NCBI GenBank assembly: GCA_045601285.1 | Contig: JAZRZJ010000040.1 | Coordinates: forward strand, 1-63,080 | Direction of reading: 5' to 3' | From: F23-B02 sp045601285 | Lineage (GTDB): Bacteria; Bacillota; Clostridia; Oscillospirales; Oscillospiraceae | Length of the DNA: 63,080 bases | Part shown: positions 24,588 through 32,107 of the stretch, in pieces | How positions within the stretch are numbered: position 1 is the stretch's first letter | How the letters are laid out: the number at the start of each line of letters is the position of its first letter | Notes under the pieces: generated by a model | Seen by the model: the letters and a program-made list of their open reading frames with translations, nothing else | Database searches by the model: none | Told to the model about the DNA's origin: nothing | Position numbers and translations under genes: made by a program

Positions 24588-25349
24588 TTATTTTATGCCC
24601 TGCTGTTTGCACCAGATTTTCATTACAAGGTCAACGGGCAGATGCTTCACGAGCTTTACCTGACGGCGCACGGGAGCACCAAGAATGGAAACGGGCTTTT
24701 TTGCCTTCAGGTCTTTCATGGCCTGGTCTGCAACCTCCCAGGGCTCATACCAGCGGTCAACGTATTTGATGTAGTCATCGTGGCGTGCGGCGGCCTGGAA
24801 CTCGGTCTTTATCCAGCCGGGACATACGCACATAACACCGATTCCCCGTGGCTCAAGCTCCTTGCCGATAGCGCGTGAAAGGCTCAGCACATAGCTCTTG
24901 CTGGCACCGTAAACCGCCTGATAGGGAACGGGCTGCCATGAGGAGTTGGAGCCCATGTTTATGATGTTGTCGCCTTCCTTCATGTAGGGCAGGCTCACAT
25001 GGCACATGGAGGTGAGGGCAATGGAATTGAGGTTAACGCTATTCAGCAGCTTGCCCAGTTCCTTTTCCTCAAAGGGACCGAAAACACCGCAGCCTGCGGC
25101 GTTGATAAGAAGATTGAGCTCGGGCTGTTCCGTCTCCAGCATGGCTTTGTATTTCTCAATGGCGGCGGAGTCGGAAAGGTCAAGGGGAATGGGGCGAAGC
25201 TTGTTTCTGCATTTTTCCTGCAGCTCGAGAAGTCTGTCCCCGCGCCTTGCGATGACCCAGATTTCATCAAATTCCATTTCCTTATCTACAGCATAGACAA
25301 ATTCTCTGCCTATGCCAGAGGAAGCGCCGGTAATAACCGCGATTTTCAT
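24588..25349 (-). CDS. Short-chain dehydrogenase/reductase
   Basis: A 253-residue SDR. The cofactor motif TGASSGIG lies at 8-15, NAAG near 87, the catalytic Ser in MGSNSSW and the YGASK pair near 157-161. VCPGWIKTEF is the usual post-catalytic loop. The Arg-rich RRGDR after strand 2 suggests NADPH preference. The C-terminal basic tail may be membrane-peripheral. Substrate unknown. It is followed by the nucleosidase gene 47 bases on. Confidence 0.88.
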   Translation of the reverse strand: MKIAVITGASSGIGREFVYAVDKEMEFDEIWVIARRGDRLLELQEKCRNKLRPIPLDLSDSAAIEKYKAMLETEQPELNLLINAAGCGVFGPFEEKELGKLLNSVNLNSIALTSMCHVSLPYMKEGDNIINMGSNSSWQPVPYQAVYGASKSYVLSLSRAIGKELEPRGIGVMCVCPGWIKTEFQAAARHDDYIKYVDRWYEPWEVADQAMKDLKAKKPVSILGAPVRRQVKLVKHLPVDLVMKIWCKQQGIK

Positions 25350-25423
25350 TTAAGTGACCTCCGTTTTGTCCGGTTATAATATCATATTATCCGATTTATC
25401 GTCAAAATGCAATTGCCCATTAA

Positions 25424-25465
25424 AAAAACAACAGTCCGATTTTTGATCAGACTGTTGCTTTTTAT
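25424..25465 (-). terminator. Rho-independent terminator after guaA
   Basis: Stem GCAACAGTC / GACTGTTGT with a 12-base loop is followed by a T7 run on the minus strand. It ends the guaB-guaA unit about 130 bases past the guaA stop. Confidence 0.8.
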
Positions 25466-25597
25466 ATTACACCTTCGGTGTTAATAATGTACCCGCCTTG
25501 CGGTGCCCGAAATTTTATGCTCGCTGTTCGCTTCGCAAAATTCCGACCGCTGCGGAATAAACCCCTCGCTTCATCTGCCATCGGCAGCGCTCGGTGT

Positions 25598-26578
25598 TTA
25601 TTCCCACTCGATGGTGGAAATGGGCTTGGGACTCAGCTCGTAGAGTACGCGGCATACGCTGGGAACCTCGGCGAGAATACGGTCGGTAATCTTCTTGAGC
25701 AGCGCCCATTCAACCTCGGGAACGGTGGCGGTGGTGGCATCAACGCTGTTGACGGCACGGATAATTACGGGCCAGTCGTATGCGCGCTTGCCGTCACGGA
25801 TACCGGTTGCGCGGAAGTCGGGAACGGAGGTGAAGTACTGCCATATCTGACCCTGCAGTCCTGCCTTTGCAAACTCCTCACGGAGAATTGCGTCGGACTC
25901 GCGTACAGCTTCAAGACGGTCACGGGTAATGGCACCGGTGCAGCGTACGCCCAGACCGGGACCGGGGAAGGGCTGACGGTAAACCATGCCGTCGGGAAGA
26001 CCGAGAGCCTTGCCGACAACGCGGACCTCGTCCTTATAGAGAAGCTTGACGGGCTCAACCAGCTCAAACTGCAGATCCTCGGGAAGACCGCCGACGTTGT
26101 GGTGTGCCTTTACGCCGTCGCTCTCGAGAATGTCGGGATAAATGGTGCCCTGGGCGAGAAACTCAATGCCGTCCTGCTTGCGAGCCTCTTCCTCAAATAC
26201 GCGGATAAACTCCGCGCCGATGATTTTGCGCTTTGCTTCGGGGTCTGCAACGCCTGCCAGCTTGTCAAGGAAGCGGTCAACAGCGTCGACATATACGAGA
26301 TTTGCGTCCATCTGGTTTCTGAAAACCTCAACGACCTGCTCGGGCTCACCCTTGCGGAGAAGACCGTGGTTTACGTGAACGCATACAAGCTGCTTGCCCA
26401 CAGCCTTGATGAGAAGTGCGGCAACGACGGAGGAGTCGACACCGCCGCTGAGTGCGAGAAGCACTTTCTTGTCGCCGATCTGCTCACGGAGAAGCCCCAC
26501 CTGCTCGTCGATGAAGGCATTTGCCAGCTCGGGAGTGGTTATACGTACCATAGATTCGGGACGAACATTGCAATCCAT
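25598..26578 (-). CDS. guaA: GMP synthase ATP-pyrophosphatase subunit, no glutaminase domain
   Basis: Adenylates XMP and aminates it to GMP. The PP-loop LSGGVDSSV lies near residue 45. HVNHGLLRKGE, QGTIYPD, the lid-like QPFPGPGLGVR and the C-terminal KPISTIEWE complete an intact ATP-PPase plus dimerisation domain. At 326 residues it lacks the roughly 190-residue class I glutamine amidotransferase found in most bacterial GuaA, so it resembles the split archaeal GuaAb. It must use free ammonia or a separate amidotransferase. The start is set by GGAGG eight bases before ATG. It follows guaB by 15 bases. Confidence 0.92.
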   Translation of the reverse strand: MDCNVRPESMVRITTPELANAFIDEQVGLLREQIGDKKVLLALSGGVDSSVVAALLIKAVGKQLVCVHVNHGLLRKGEPEQVVEVFRNQMDANLVYVDAVDRFLDKLAGVADPEAKRKIIGAEFIRVFEEEARKQDGIEFLAQGTIYPDILESDGVKAHHNVGGLPEDLQFELVEPVKLLYKDEVRVVGKALGLPDGMVYRQPFPGPGLGVRCTGAITRDRLEAVRESDAILREEFAKAGLQGQIWQYFTSVPDFRATGIRDGKRAYDWPVIIRAVNSVDATTATVPEVEWALLKKITDRILAEVPSVCRVLYELSPKPISTIEWE

Positions 26579-26593
26579 AGAATTAACCTCCAA

Positions 26594-28087
26594 TTACTTG
26601 TTCTTGAGAATAACGTCGTGGCTGCCGCCCTCAACGATGCTGACGGAGGACACGAGGGTAAGTCTTGCATTTTTCTTCAGATCTGCAAGATTTGTAAAAC
26701 CGCAGTTGCACATGGTGGACTTGATCTTGTAAACGCTCATTTCCACGTTGTCGTGGAGAGGACCGGCGTAGGTGACATAGGAGTCAACGCCCTCCTCAAA
26801 GGAGAGCTTGCCGCCCTTACCGCCCATGTCGTAGCGCTGCCAGTTGCGTGCGCGGTTACTTCCTTCGCCCCAGTACTCCTTGACGAAAACGCCGTTAACC
26901 ATGAGCTTCTGAGTGGGGCTTTCGTCAAAGCGGGCGAAGTAGCGGCCCATCATGAGAAAGTCTGCGCCCATTGCGAGAGCGAGGGTCATATGATAATCAT
27001 AGACAAGACCGCCGTCGGAGCATACGGGAACGTAGATGCCGGTTTTTTCAAAATATTCATCGCGTGCGGCAACAACATCGATAAGTGCGGAGGCCTGTCC
27101 TCTGCCGATGCCTTTGGTTTCGCGGGTGATGCAGATAGAGCCGCCGCCGATGCCGACCTTGACGAAGTCTGCACCCGCTTCCGCAAGGAAGAGGAAGCCG
27201 TCGCGGTCAACAACGTTGCCTGCGCCCACCTTTACGCTGTCGCCGTACTTGCTGCGGATAAAGTCAATGGCCTTTTTCTGACGGTGGGAATAGCCGTCGG
27301 AGGAGTCAAGGCAGAGAACGTCAACGCCTGCGTCAACAAGAGCGGGAACGCGCTCCTCATAGTCACGGGTGTTGATGCCTGCGCCCACCATGTAGCGCTT
27401 GTGCTCGTCGAGAATTTCGTTGGGGTTTGCCTTGTGATCTGCGTAGTCCTTGCGGAAAACGAAGTACATGAGCTTTCCCTCGGCATCGACGATGGGCAGG
27501 GAGTTGAGCTTGTGATCCCAGATGATGTCGTTTGCGTCCTTAAGGGAGGTGCCTTCGGGAGCGGTAACGAGCTTTTCCAGCGGGGTCATGAACTCGGAAA
27601 CGGGAGTGTCGACGCTCATGCGGCTTACGCGGTAGTCACGGCTGGATACAATGCCGAGAAGCTTGCCGTTTGCTGTGCCGTCCTCGGTGACGGCAACGGT
27701 GGAGTAGCCGTTCTTTTCCTTGAGAGCAAGGATATCGGCAAGAGTCTGGTCAGGCATTACGTTGGAGGCGCTGGTAACAAAACCCGCTTTGTAGCTTTTT
27801 ACACGGGCGACCATTGCAGCTTCGCTTTCGATGCTCTGGGCGCCGTAGATGAAGGACATACCGCCTTCCTTTGCAAGCGCAATAGCCATGGTGTCGTTGG
27901 AGACCGACTGCATGATTGCGGAAACAAAGGGAGTGTTGAGATAGATAGCGGACTGCTCACCCTTTTTAAACTTAACGAGGGGGGTGCGGAGACTTACGTT
28001 TGCGGGGGTGCATTCCTCGCTGGTATAGCCGGGTATGAGAAGATACTCGCTGAAAGTCCTTGACGGTTCGTTGTAGTAAAAAGCCAT
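26594..28087 (-). CDS. guaB: Inosine-5'-monophosphate dehydrogenase
   Basis: Oxidises IMP to XMP with NAD+, the first committed step to GMP. It is 497 residues long. The catalytic Cys319 sits in GGGSICITRET. A CBS pair occupies about 105-225. Later segments include DGG...MGADFLMMGRYFA and the flap RYDMGGKGGKLSFEEGV. A perfect GGAGGTAAAGTA precedes the ATG. An in-frame start 13 codons upstream lacks one. Transcribed with guaA from a consensus promoter with a long leader. Confidence 0.97.
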   Translation of the reverse strand: MAFYYNEPSRTFSEYLLIPGYTSEECTPANVSLRTPLVKFKKGEQSAIYLNTPFVSAIMQSVSNDTMAIALAKEGGMSFIYGAQSIESEAAMVARVKSYKAGFVTSASNVMPDQTLADILALKEKNGYSTVAVTEDGTANGKLLGIVSSRDYRVSRMSVDTPVSEFMTPLEKLVTAPEGTSLKDANDIIWDHKLNSLPIVDAEGKLMYFVFRKDYADHKANPNEILDEHKRYMVGAGINTRDYEERVPALVDAGVDVLCLDSSDGYSHRQKKAIDFIRSKYGDSVKVGAGNVVDRDGFLFLAEAGADFVKVGIGGGSICITRETKGIGRGQASALIDVVAARDEYFEKTGIYVPVCSDGGLVYDYHMTLALAMGADFLMMGRYFARFDESPTQKLMVNGVFVKEYWGEGSNRARNWQRYDMGGKGGKLSFEEGVDSYVTYAGPLHDNVEMSVYKIKSTMCNCGFTNLADLKKNARLTLVSSVSIVEGGSHDVILKNK

Positions 28088-28168
28088 TACTTTACCTCCA
28101 TTATTTTTATTAAAACATTTTCTCACAAAATGCGCCGGTAGTCAATTTATAAATAAGAAATCGAAAGT

Positions 28169-28257
28169 AAAAAATTCAGCCCGTATGCCGTCGGAATTTG
28201 TATAACTTTTCATGCGGACGTACATAACAAAAGCGGGCCGAAATTTTCGACCCGCAA
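28169..28257 (-). promoter_or_regulatory. Structured guaB leader (candidate attenuator)
   Basis: From the predicted start near 28257 the roughly 170-base leader forms two hairpins. The first (28231-28254) is GCGGG...CCCGC with an internal CGAAA/TTTCG stem, followed by TTTT. The second (28179-28187 with 28211-28219) ends in a T6 run. Both look like weak terminators placed before the guaB start. It does not match the purine-riboswitch core I know. Control by GMP/GTP or nucleobase is plausible but unshown. Confidence 0.45.
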
Positions 28258-28264
28258 CAATATC

Positions 28265-28293
28265 ATTATACGGCGGTGGAAATGCGGTGTCAA
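28265..28293 (-). promoter_or_regulatory. Consensus sigma-A promoter of guaBA
   Basis: On the minus strand TTGACA (28288-28293) and TATAAT (28265-28270) are separated by exactly 17 bases, a full consensus match and the strongest promoter seen in the window. Confidence 0.9.
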
Positions 28294-28367
28294 CGCTCTT
28301 TATTCAACAAACTGCATATTCTATGTTTTGTACAATTTAGCGATTTAAAGTTTGTAAGTATTTGCTC

Positions 28368-28396
28368 TTGAAAGTGGGGGTAAGGTTTGCTATATT
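28368..28396 (+). promoter_or_regulatory. Promoter of the candidate small RNA
   Basis: TTGAAA (28368-28373), a 17-base spacer and TATATT (28391-28396). It is divergent from the guaB promoter about 75 bases to the left. Confidence 0.7.
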
Positions 28397-28402
28397 ATAA
28401 CC

Positions 28403-28546
28403 AGAAAGGGTGATACCCGATGAAAATATAATTGAAATCTGCAGAAAGAGAGGTTAAATTGATGTTAGATACTAAGGTTTCAGAGAAGTAACCCTTGGCT
28501 GTGTTGAGTGTTGTAAGACCTGCAGTCAAGGGTTGCTTCTTTTTTA
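28403..28546 (+). ncRNA. Candidate 140-nt small RNA or leader with mini-ORF
   Basis: This segment has its own promoter and ends in a strong terminator. It starts near a small GGGT-GAT-ACCC hairpin. It then carries an AGAGAGGTT ribosome site and a nine-codon frame MLDTKVSEK (28462-28491), whose stop enters the terminator stem. Nothing downstream is placed to be attenuated: the next gene lies about 560 bases on, past repeats. It may be an independent sRNA, a dual-function RNA, or a leader cut from its gene by repeat expansion. No known family was recognised. Confidence 0.5.
28490..28545 (+). terminator. Terminator of the candidate small RNA
   Basis: A 12-bp stem AACCCTTGGCTG / CAGTCAAGGGTT (one G-U pair) with a 21-base loop is followed by GCTTCTTTTTT. 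Confidence 0.85.
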
Positions 28547-28618
28547 GGCGGTTATTTTTCCGCAATACTTCCTCTCGTCAGTTTGCTGTATAATAATACA
28601 GCGGCACCTCCTCGAGTT

Positions 28619-28965
28619 TGTCTTGCGAAAAAATCCCATGCCTAAATTGCGATCGGTATGTCCTGCGGCACTCACCGCCGCCTGACGAAAAAATCTTTTG
28701 CTCAAAAGGAGCGTGTTCTCGAAATTGCCTTGCGGAAAAAACCTCACGCCTAAATTGCGATCGGTATGTCCTGCGGCACTCACCGCCGCCTGACGAAAAA
28801 ATCTTTTGCTCAAAAGGAGCGCATTCTCAAAATTGCCTTGCGAAAAAACTCTCGCCTAAACGTCTAATTCTACGCAATGCGGCACTCACCGGCACCTGAC
28901 GGAAAATCTTTTGCCCAAAAGGAGCATCTCCACGAGCTTGTCTTGCGAAAAAATCCCATGCCCCA
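28619..28965. repeat. Three and a part tandem copies of a ~107-bp repeat
   Basis: Units begin at about 28619, 28726, 28834 and 28939 (partial), each opening with TTGCGAAAAAA or a near variant. The shared body includes ATTGCGATCGGTATGTCC, GCGGCACTCACCG, CCTGACG and TCTTTTGCTCAAAAGGAGC. Copies 1 and 2 are nearly identical; copy 3 diverges. Internal pairs such as TTTTGCTCAAAAGGAGC can form small hairpins. The spacing is too regular and the interior too conserved for CRISPR. No coding function seen. Confidence 0.85.
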
Positions 28966-28972
28966 AATAATA

Positions 28973-29000
28973 TGTCATTCTGAGCGAAGCGAAGAATCCC
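28973..29000 (+). repeat. Short interspersed repeat, TGTCATTCTGAGCGAAGCG type
   Basis: One member of a family seen again near 38.6, 38.7, 53.5 and 53.7 kb. The unit contains a small GCGAAGCGAAG tract and ends GAATCCC. Confidence 0.8.
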
Positions 29001-29103
29001 ATCGCCGTCCCGATTGGGACGTTTTTTTATGCCGTTTTTTATTGTAATTTTCTTCACAAAGTGATAATATTAATTCAGTAAAAAAACACTGCGGAGGTGC
29101 AGT

Positions 29104-29709
29104 ATGAGCAAGATAATTACAATAGGACGCGAATTTGGCAGCGGCGGCAGGGAGCTTGGCCGCAGACTTGCCGAGGAGCTCGGCATTCAGTATTACGATA
29201 AGGAAATCATCAGCGAAATCGCAAAGAATATGTCCATGTCCGAAAGCTTCGTTCAGAAGGTGGTGGAGGGCAAGCCCCAGCGCCTTTTCCCAATAACCAT
29301 CGGCCAGAGCTTTGCGGTTGCGCCCGACTATCACATGATGCAGATGCAGAGCATCTATCAGGCGCAGACGGAGATTATCACAAAGCTTGCCGAAGGCGGC
29401 GACTGCATCATTATCGGACGCTGTGCTGACTACATTCTCCGCGATTTCAGACCCTTCAAAATTTTCGTTCACGCGGATATTGAAAGCCGCGTGCATCGCT
29501 GCATGGAAAGGCAGGGCGAGAACGAAAACCTGACTGCAGAGCAGGTACGCAAGCAGATTCTTGCCATAGACAAGGACAGAGCGAGATACTATAACGATTT
29601 CACGGGTCAGAAGTGGGGCGACAAGCGCTATTACGATATGTGCATCAACACCACGGACTTTGTAATAAAGGATATCGTTCCTCACATAGCAAAGCTGTTT
29701 TTTAAATAA
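29104..29709 (+). CDS. Cytidylate kinase-like family protein
   Basis: A 201-residue P-loop kinase of the AAK-like/cytidylate-kinase-like group (PF13189). The N-terminal ITIGREFGSGGRELGRRLAE is a P-loop variant in which GREFGSGG replaces a canonical Walker A. YYDKEII and GRCADYIL follow, and the basic lid RARYYNDFTGQKWGD lies near the C-terminus. Clostridia often carry several such paralogues besides true Cmk. The substrate is not established. The ribosome site GGAGGTGCAGT precedes ATG. It lies alone between two repeat regions. Confidence 0.85.
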   Translation: MSKIITIGREFGSGGRELGRRLAEELGIQYYDKEIISEIAKNMSMSESFVQKVVEGKPQRLFPITIGQSFAVAPDYHMMQMQSIYQAQTEIITKLAEGGDCIIIGRCADYILRDFRPFKIFVHADIESRVHRCMERQGENENLTAEQVRKQILAIDKDRARYYNDFTGQKWGDKRYYDMCINTTDFVIKDIVPHIAKLFFK

Positions 29710-29715
29710 GAACTC

Positions 29716-30027
29716 AAGGACACCTTGGGCGCTCACACATAGGGAGGAATAGGTTTTGAACGGATCTTTTCCGCCCATACATCATAAAAAACTCGGCATG
29801 CGTCAGCATTGCCGAGTTTTTGTTATTTTGTCTGAACGAAAAATCTCTCGCTCAAAACTGCTTCGCACCCTGAGAGATTGATGTTTTTTCGTAAGACAAG
29901 GCGAAAAGCACAGGAATACTGGCTTTGTATTCCGAGCATTTTTAACGATGTATTACGGAAAAACAGCTTCTTTCAGGGCTATTAATCCCTAAGTGAGAGC
30001 GCCCTTTGGGTGTCCTTTTTGACTGGT
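29716..30027. repeat. ~310-bp element bounded by inverted ~75-bp repeats
   Basis: The left arm (29716-29790) and the reverse complement of the right arm (about 29939-30027) both read AGGACACC, GGGCGCTC, CAC, TAGGGA, AATAG, then TTTTCCG and ATACATC. Between them lie a terminator-like hairpin (CTCGGCATGC/GCATTGCCGAG) and a CGAAAAATCTCTCGCTCAAAA tract akin to the tandem repeats upstream. No transposase is encoded, so it is MITE-like. A half copy lies near 58.2 kb. Confidence 0.65.
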
Positions 30028-30340
30028 AATCCGAAGCTCTGTATTGCAGTAGCCGTAAATATGTGCGTGCGCCTGAAGGAAAGATTAGCTGAAGTGTTTG
30101 CATCGGGGGAGGCAACGTAAAGAGGGCGAGCGAATATGGTTCCTGTGCGGCTGAATTTTGCTGACCGGGGTTTCCAAAGGGCATAAGCCCTTGGCTGCGT
30201 TTCTTTTGCAGCTTTTCTTTGGCAGCACAAAGAAAAACTGATAAAGTTCGCCATAAGGCAAAATAACCATTTACAAAACGGGAATAATTTAGTAAGATAG
30301 CATGACCCGTGGGATAAACCCGACGGCTTAAAAACAACAG
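30028..30340. repeat. Non-coding repeat-like tract before the RNA methyltransferase
   Basis: No gene with a ribosome site is seen on either strand. An open minus-strand frame crosses it but has no recognisable domain. A perfect AAGGGCATAAGCCCTT hairpin is followed by a GCTGCGTTTCTTTTGCAGC-like hairpin, a layout that looks like further interspersed repeat debris. Confidence 0.45.
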
Positions 30341-30352
30341 TTGAGGTGAAAT

Positions 30353-31465
30353 ATGAACAAGTACGATTTGTGTGTACCCTGCCTTTTAGGTCTTGAAGGA
30401 CCCATTGCTGATGAGCTTAAGCGCATGAAGCTTGAGAATGTCCGCAGCGAAAACGGCAGGGTTTATTTTTCGGGTGACGATTTTGCCGTAGCCAAGGCTA
30501 ATACCTGTCTGCGCATCGGCGAAAGAGTCCTCATTGAAATGGGACGCTTTGAGGCACGGACATTTGACGAGCTTTTTGAGAAAACCAAGGCACTGCCCTG
30601 GGAAAAGCTCATTCCCGCAGATGCGGCCTTTCCCGTGAAGGGCTACAGCCTCAATTCAAAGCTGTTCTCCGTTTCCGACTGCCAGAAGATAATCAAGAAA
30701 GCCGTTGTGGAGCGCCTCAAGCGCGTATACGGTCTGGAGTGGTTCCCCGAAACCCGCGAGACCTATCAGATCCAGTTTTCCATTATGAAGGACGTGGTTT
30801 CTCTGTGCATCGACACCTCTGGCGAGGGACTGCACAAGCGCGGCTACCGTCCGGCACACAACGCTGCACCCCTGAAGGAAACCATGGCGGCGGCAATGGT
30901 TACCCTGTCCCGCTACCGCGGCAGAGAGGATTTCTGCGACGTCTTCTGCGGAAGCGGCACCATTCCCATCGAGGCGGCGCTCATCGCCAAAAACCGCGCA
31001 CCCGGTCTTAACCGCAGCTTTTCCGCAATGAGCTGGCGCAGCTTTGACCAGAGCGTATGGAACGAAGTACGGGAAGAGGCATGCTCCCGTGAGTTTGACG
31101 GCGATTACCGCATTGTAGGCTCCGATATCGACCCCAACGCTCTTGCAATTGCAAAGGAAAACGCAGAACGTGCGGGCGTTGCGGACATTGTGCGCTTTGA
31201 AAAGGCGGACGCAACAAAATTTGCCCGAAAAACAGAAAACGGCATAATCGTGACTAATCCGCCCTACGGTGAGCGTATAATGGAAAAGCAGGAGGCGGAA
31301 ATGCTTTATCGCGGCTTCGGCGAGGCATGGCGCAATACGGAAAACTGGAAGCTTTACCTGCTTTCAAGCCACACGGAATTTGAACGTACCTTCGGCAAAA
31401 CCGCCGACAAAAAGCGCAAGCTCTATAACGGTATGATTAAGTGCGATCTGTTTATGTATTTCTGA
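30353..31465 (+). CDS. THUMP-domain class I SAM-dependent RNA methyltransferase (RlmL-type)
   Basis: A 370-residue enzyme that should methylate guanine N2 of 23S rRNA, as RlmL/YpsC-type proteins do. The N-terminal THUMP-like region (1-155) is followed by GEGLHKRGYR, a family signature. The SAM-binding core follows: DVFCGSGTIPIEAALIA and GSDIDPNALAIAKENA. The catalytic NPPYGERI closes it. Length and order fit the single-methyltransferase Firmicute form. The ATG follows GAGGTGAAAT. The exact target nucleotide is inferred from the family. Confidence 0.9.
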   Translation: MNKYDLCVPCLLGLEGPIADELKRMKLENVRSENGRVYFSGDDFAVAKANTCLRIGERVLIEMGRFEARTFDELFEKTKALPWEKLIPADAAFPVKGYSLNSKLFSVSDCQKIIKKAVVERLKRVYGLEWFPETRETYQIQFSIMKDVVSLCIDTSGEGLHKRGYRPAHNAAPLKETMAAAMVTLSRYRGREDFCDVFCGSGTIPIEAALIAKNRAPGLNRSFSAMSWRSFDQSVWNEVREEACSREFDGDYRIVGSDIDPNALAIAKENAERAGVADIVRFEKADATKFARKTENGIIVTNPPYGERIMEKQEAEMLYRGFGEAWRNTENWKLYLLSSHTEFERTFGKTADKKRKLYNGMIKCDLFMYF

Positions 31466-31477
31466 CGGAGAGGGAAA

Positions 31478-31650
31478 ATGCCAGATAATTCTCAAATGTA
31501 TCCCAAGCGAAAGGCAAACCGCCTCCCTAATTTCGATTACAGTACTCCCGGGGCGTATTTTATCACGGTATGTACCAAGGATAAACGCTGTATTTTAGGA
31601 CATTTGACCGTAGGGGCGAGCATTGCTCGTCCGCCGGTACACAGCCCTCA
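31478..31650 (+). pseudogene. N-terminal remnant of a REP-associated tyrosine transposase (RAYT)
   Basis: The first 40 codons read PKRKANRLPNFDYSTPGAYF and ITVCTKDKRCIL, the conserved opening of IS200/IS605-like RAYT transposases. The catalytic HUH motif and Tyr, normally another 60 or more residues on, are absent. The frame instead runs through a GASIARPP stretch encoded by a REP palindrome and on into the groES promoter. It is 13 bases after the methyltransferase stop with a GGAGAGGGAAA ribosome site. It is a decayed fragment and cannot transpose. Confidence 0.68.
31610..31634 (+). repeat. GTAG-headed REP palindrome inside the RAYT remnant
   Basis: GTAGGGGCGAGCA-TT-GCTCGTCC: a hairpin directly preceded by GTAG, the tetranucleotide head recognised by RAYT transposases in enterobacteria. 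Confidence 0.65.
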
Positions 31651-31703
31651 AACTTGCACAGGAAAATATATAAATTATTCACAGTTTTTGTTGCACGCAG
31701 CAC

Positions 31704-31734
31704 TTGCAAAATACGGAAATTGTGCTATTATAAT
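31704..31734 (+). promoter_or_regulatory. groESL promoter
   Basis: TTGCAA (31704-31709) and a perfect TATAAT (31729-31734) with a 19-base spacer, just upstream of the CIRCE operator. Confidence 0.7.
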
Positions 31735-31741
31735 ACATGAA

Positions 31742-31768
31742 TTAGCACTCACGCGCAAAGAGTGCTAA
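31742..31768 (+). promoter_or_regulatory. CIRCE operator (HrcA binding site)
   Basis: A perfect TTAGCACTC-N9-GAGTGCTAA inverted repeat, the canonical CIRCE element, lies between the promoter and groES. It indicates repression by HrcA that is relieved by heat or misfolded protein. hrcA itself is not in the window. Confidence 0.97.
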
Positions 31769-31804
31769 AACCTGAAGCTGTATTAAACTTTGGAGGTAAT
31801 ATAT

Positions 31805-32089
31805 ATGAAGCTCAAACCTTTGGCAGACAGAGTTGTTCTCACTCAGAGCAAGGCAGAGGAAAAGACCGAAAGCGGCATTTTCCTCACCGCATCGGCGCAG
31901 GAAAAGCCCGAGATTTACGAGGTAACCGAGGTCGGTCCCGGCGGAATGGTTGAGGGCAACGAGGTCAAGATGGAAGTCAAGGTCGGCGACAAGGTGCTCG
32001 TCGGCAAGTACAGCGGAAGCAAGATCAAGCTGGAGGGCGAGGAATACATCATCGTCCGTCAGAGCGACATTCTTGCAATCGTAGAGTAA
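31805..32089 (+). CDS. groES: Co-chaperonin GroES
   Basis: A 94-residue lid of the GroEL chamber. It begins MKLKPLADRVVLTQSKAEEK. The mobile loop includes SGIFLTASAQEKP, and the C-terminus YIIVRQSDILAIVE is typical. GGAGGTAATATAT sets the ATG; a TTG five codons upstream overlaps the ribosome site and is not used. groEL follows after 18 bases. Confidence 0.97.
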   Translation: MKLKPLADRVVLTQSKAEEKTESGIFLTASAQEKPEIYEVTEVGPGGMVEGNEVKMEVKVGDKVLVGKYSGSKIKLEGEEYIIVRQSDILAIVE

Positions 32090-32107
32090 TTTTCAGGAGG
32101 CATAACT

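Noticed and set aside
25478..28063. A very long open frame (about 860 codons) on the plus strand opposite guaA and guaB
   Set aside because: It is exactly antisense to two well-recognised genes, has no ribosome site or family motif, and reflects codon bias of the opposite strand.
28088..28257. Guanine/purine riboswitch upstream of guaB
   Set aside because: The conserved purine-aptamer core was not found; only generic hairpins are visible.
28619..28965. Possible CRISPR array, given the nearby repeats and the CARF nuclease elsewhere in the window
   Set aside because: The period is about 107 bases and the whole unit is repeated; there are no short repeats separated by unique spacers, and no cas genes.
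29942..30337. A 131-codon minus-strand frame in the repeat region
   Set aside because: It overlaps inverted-repeat material, has overlapping open frames in other phases and shows no ribosome site or known domain.
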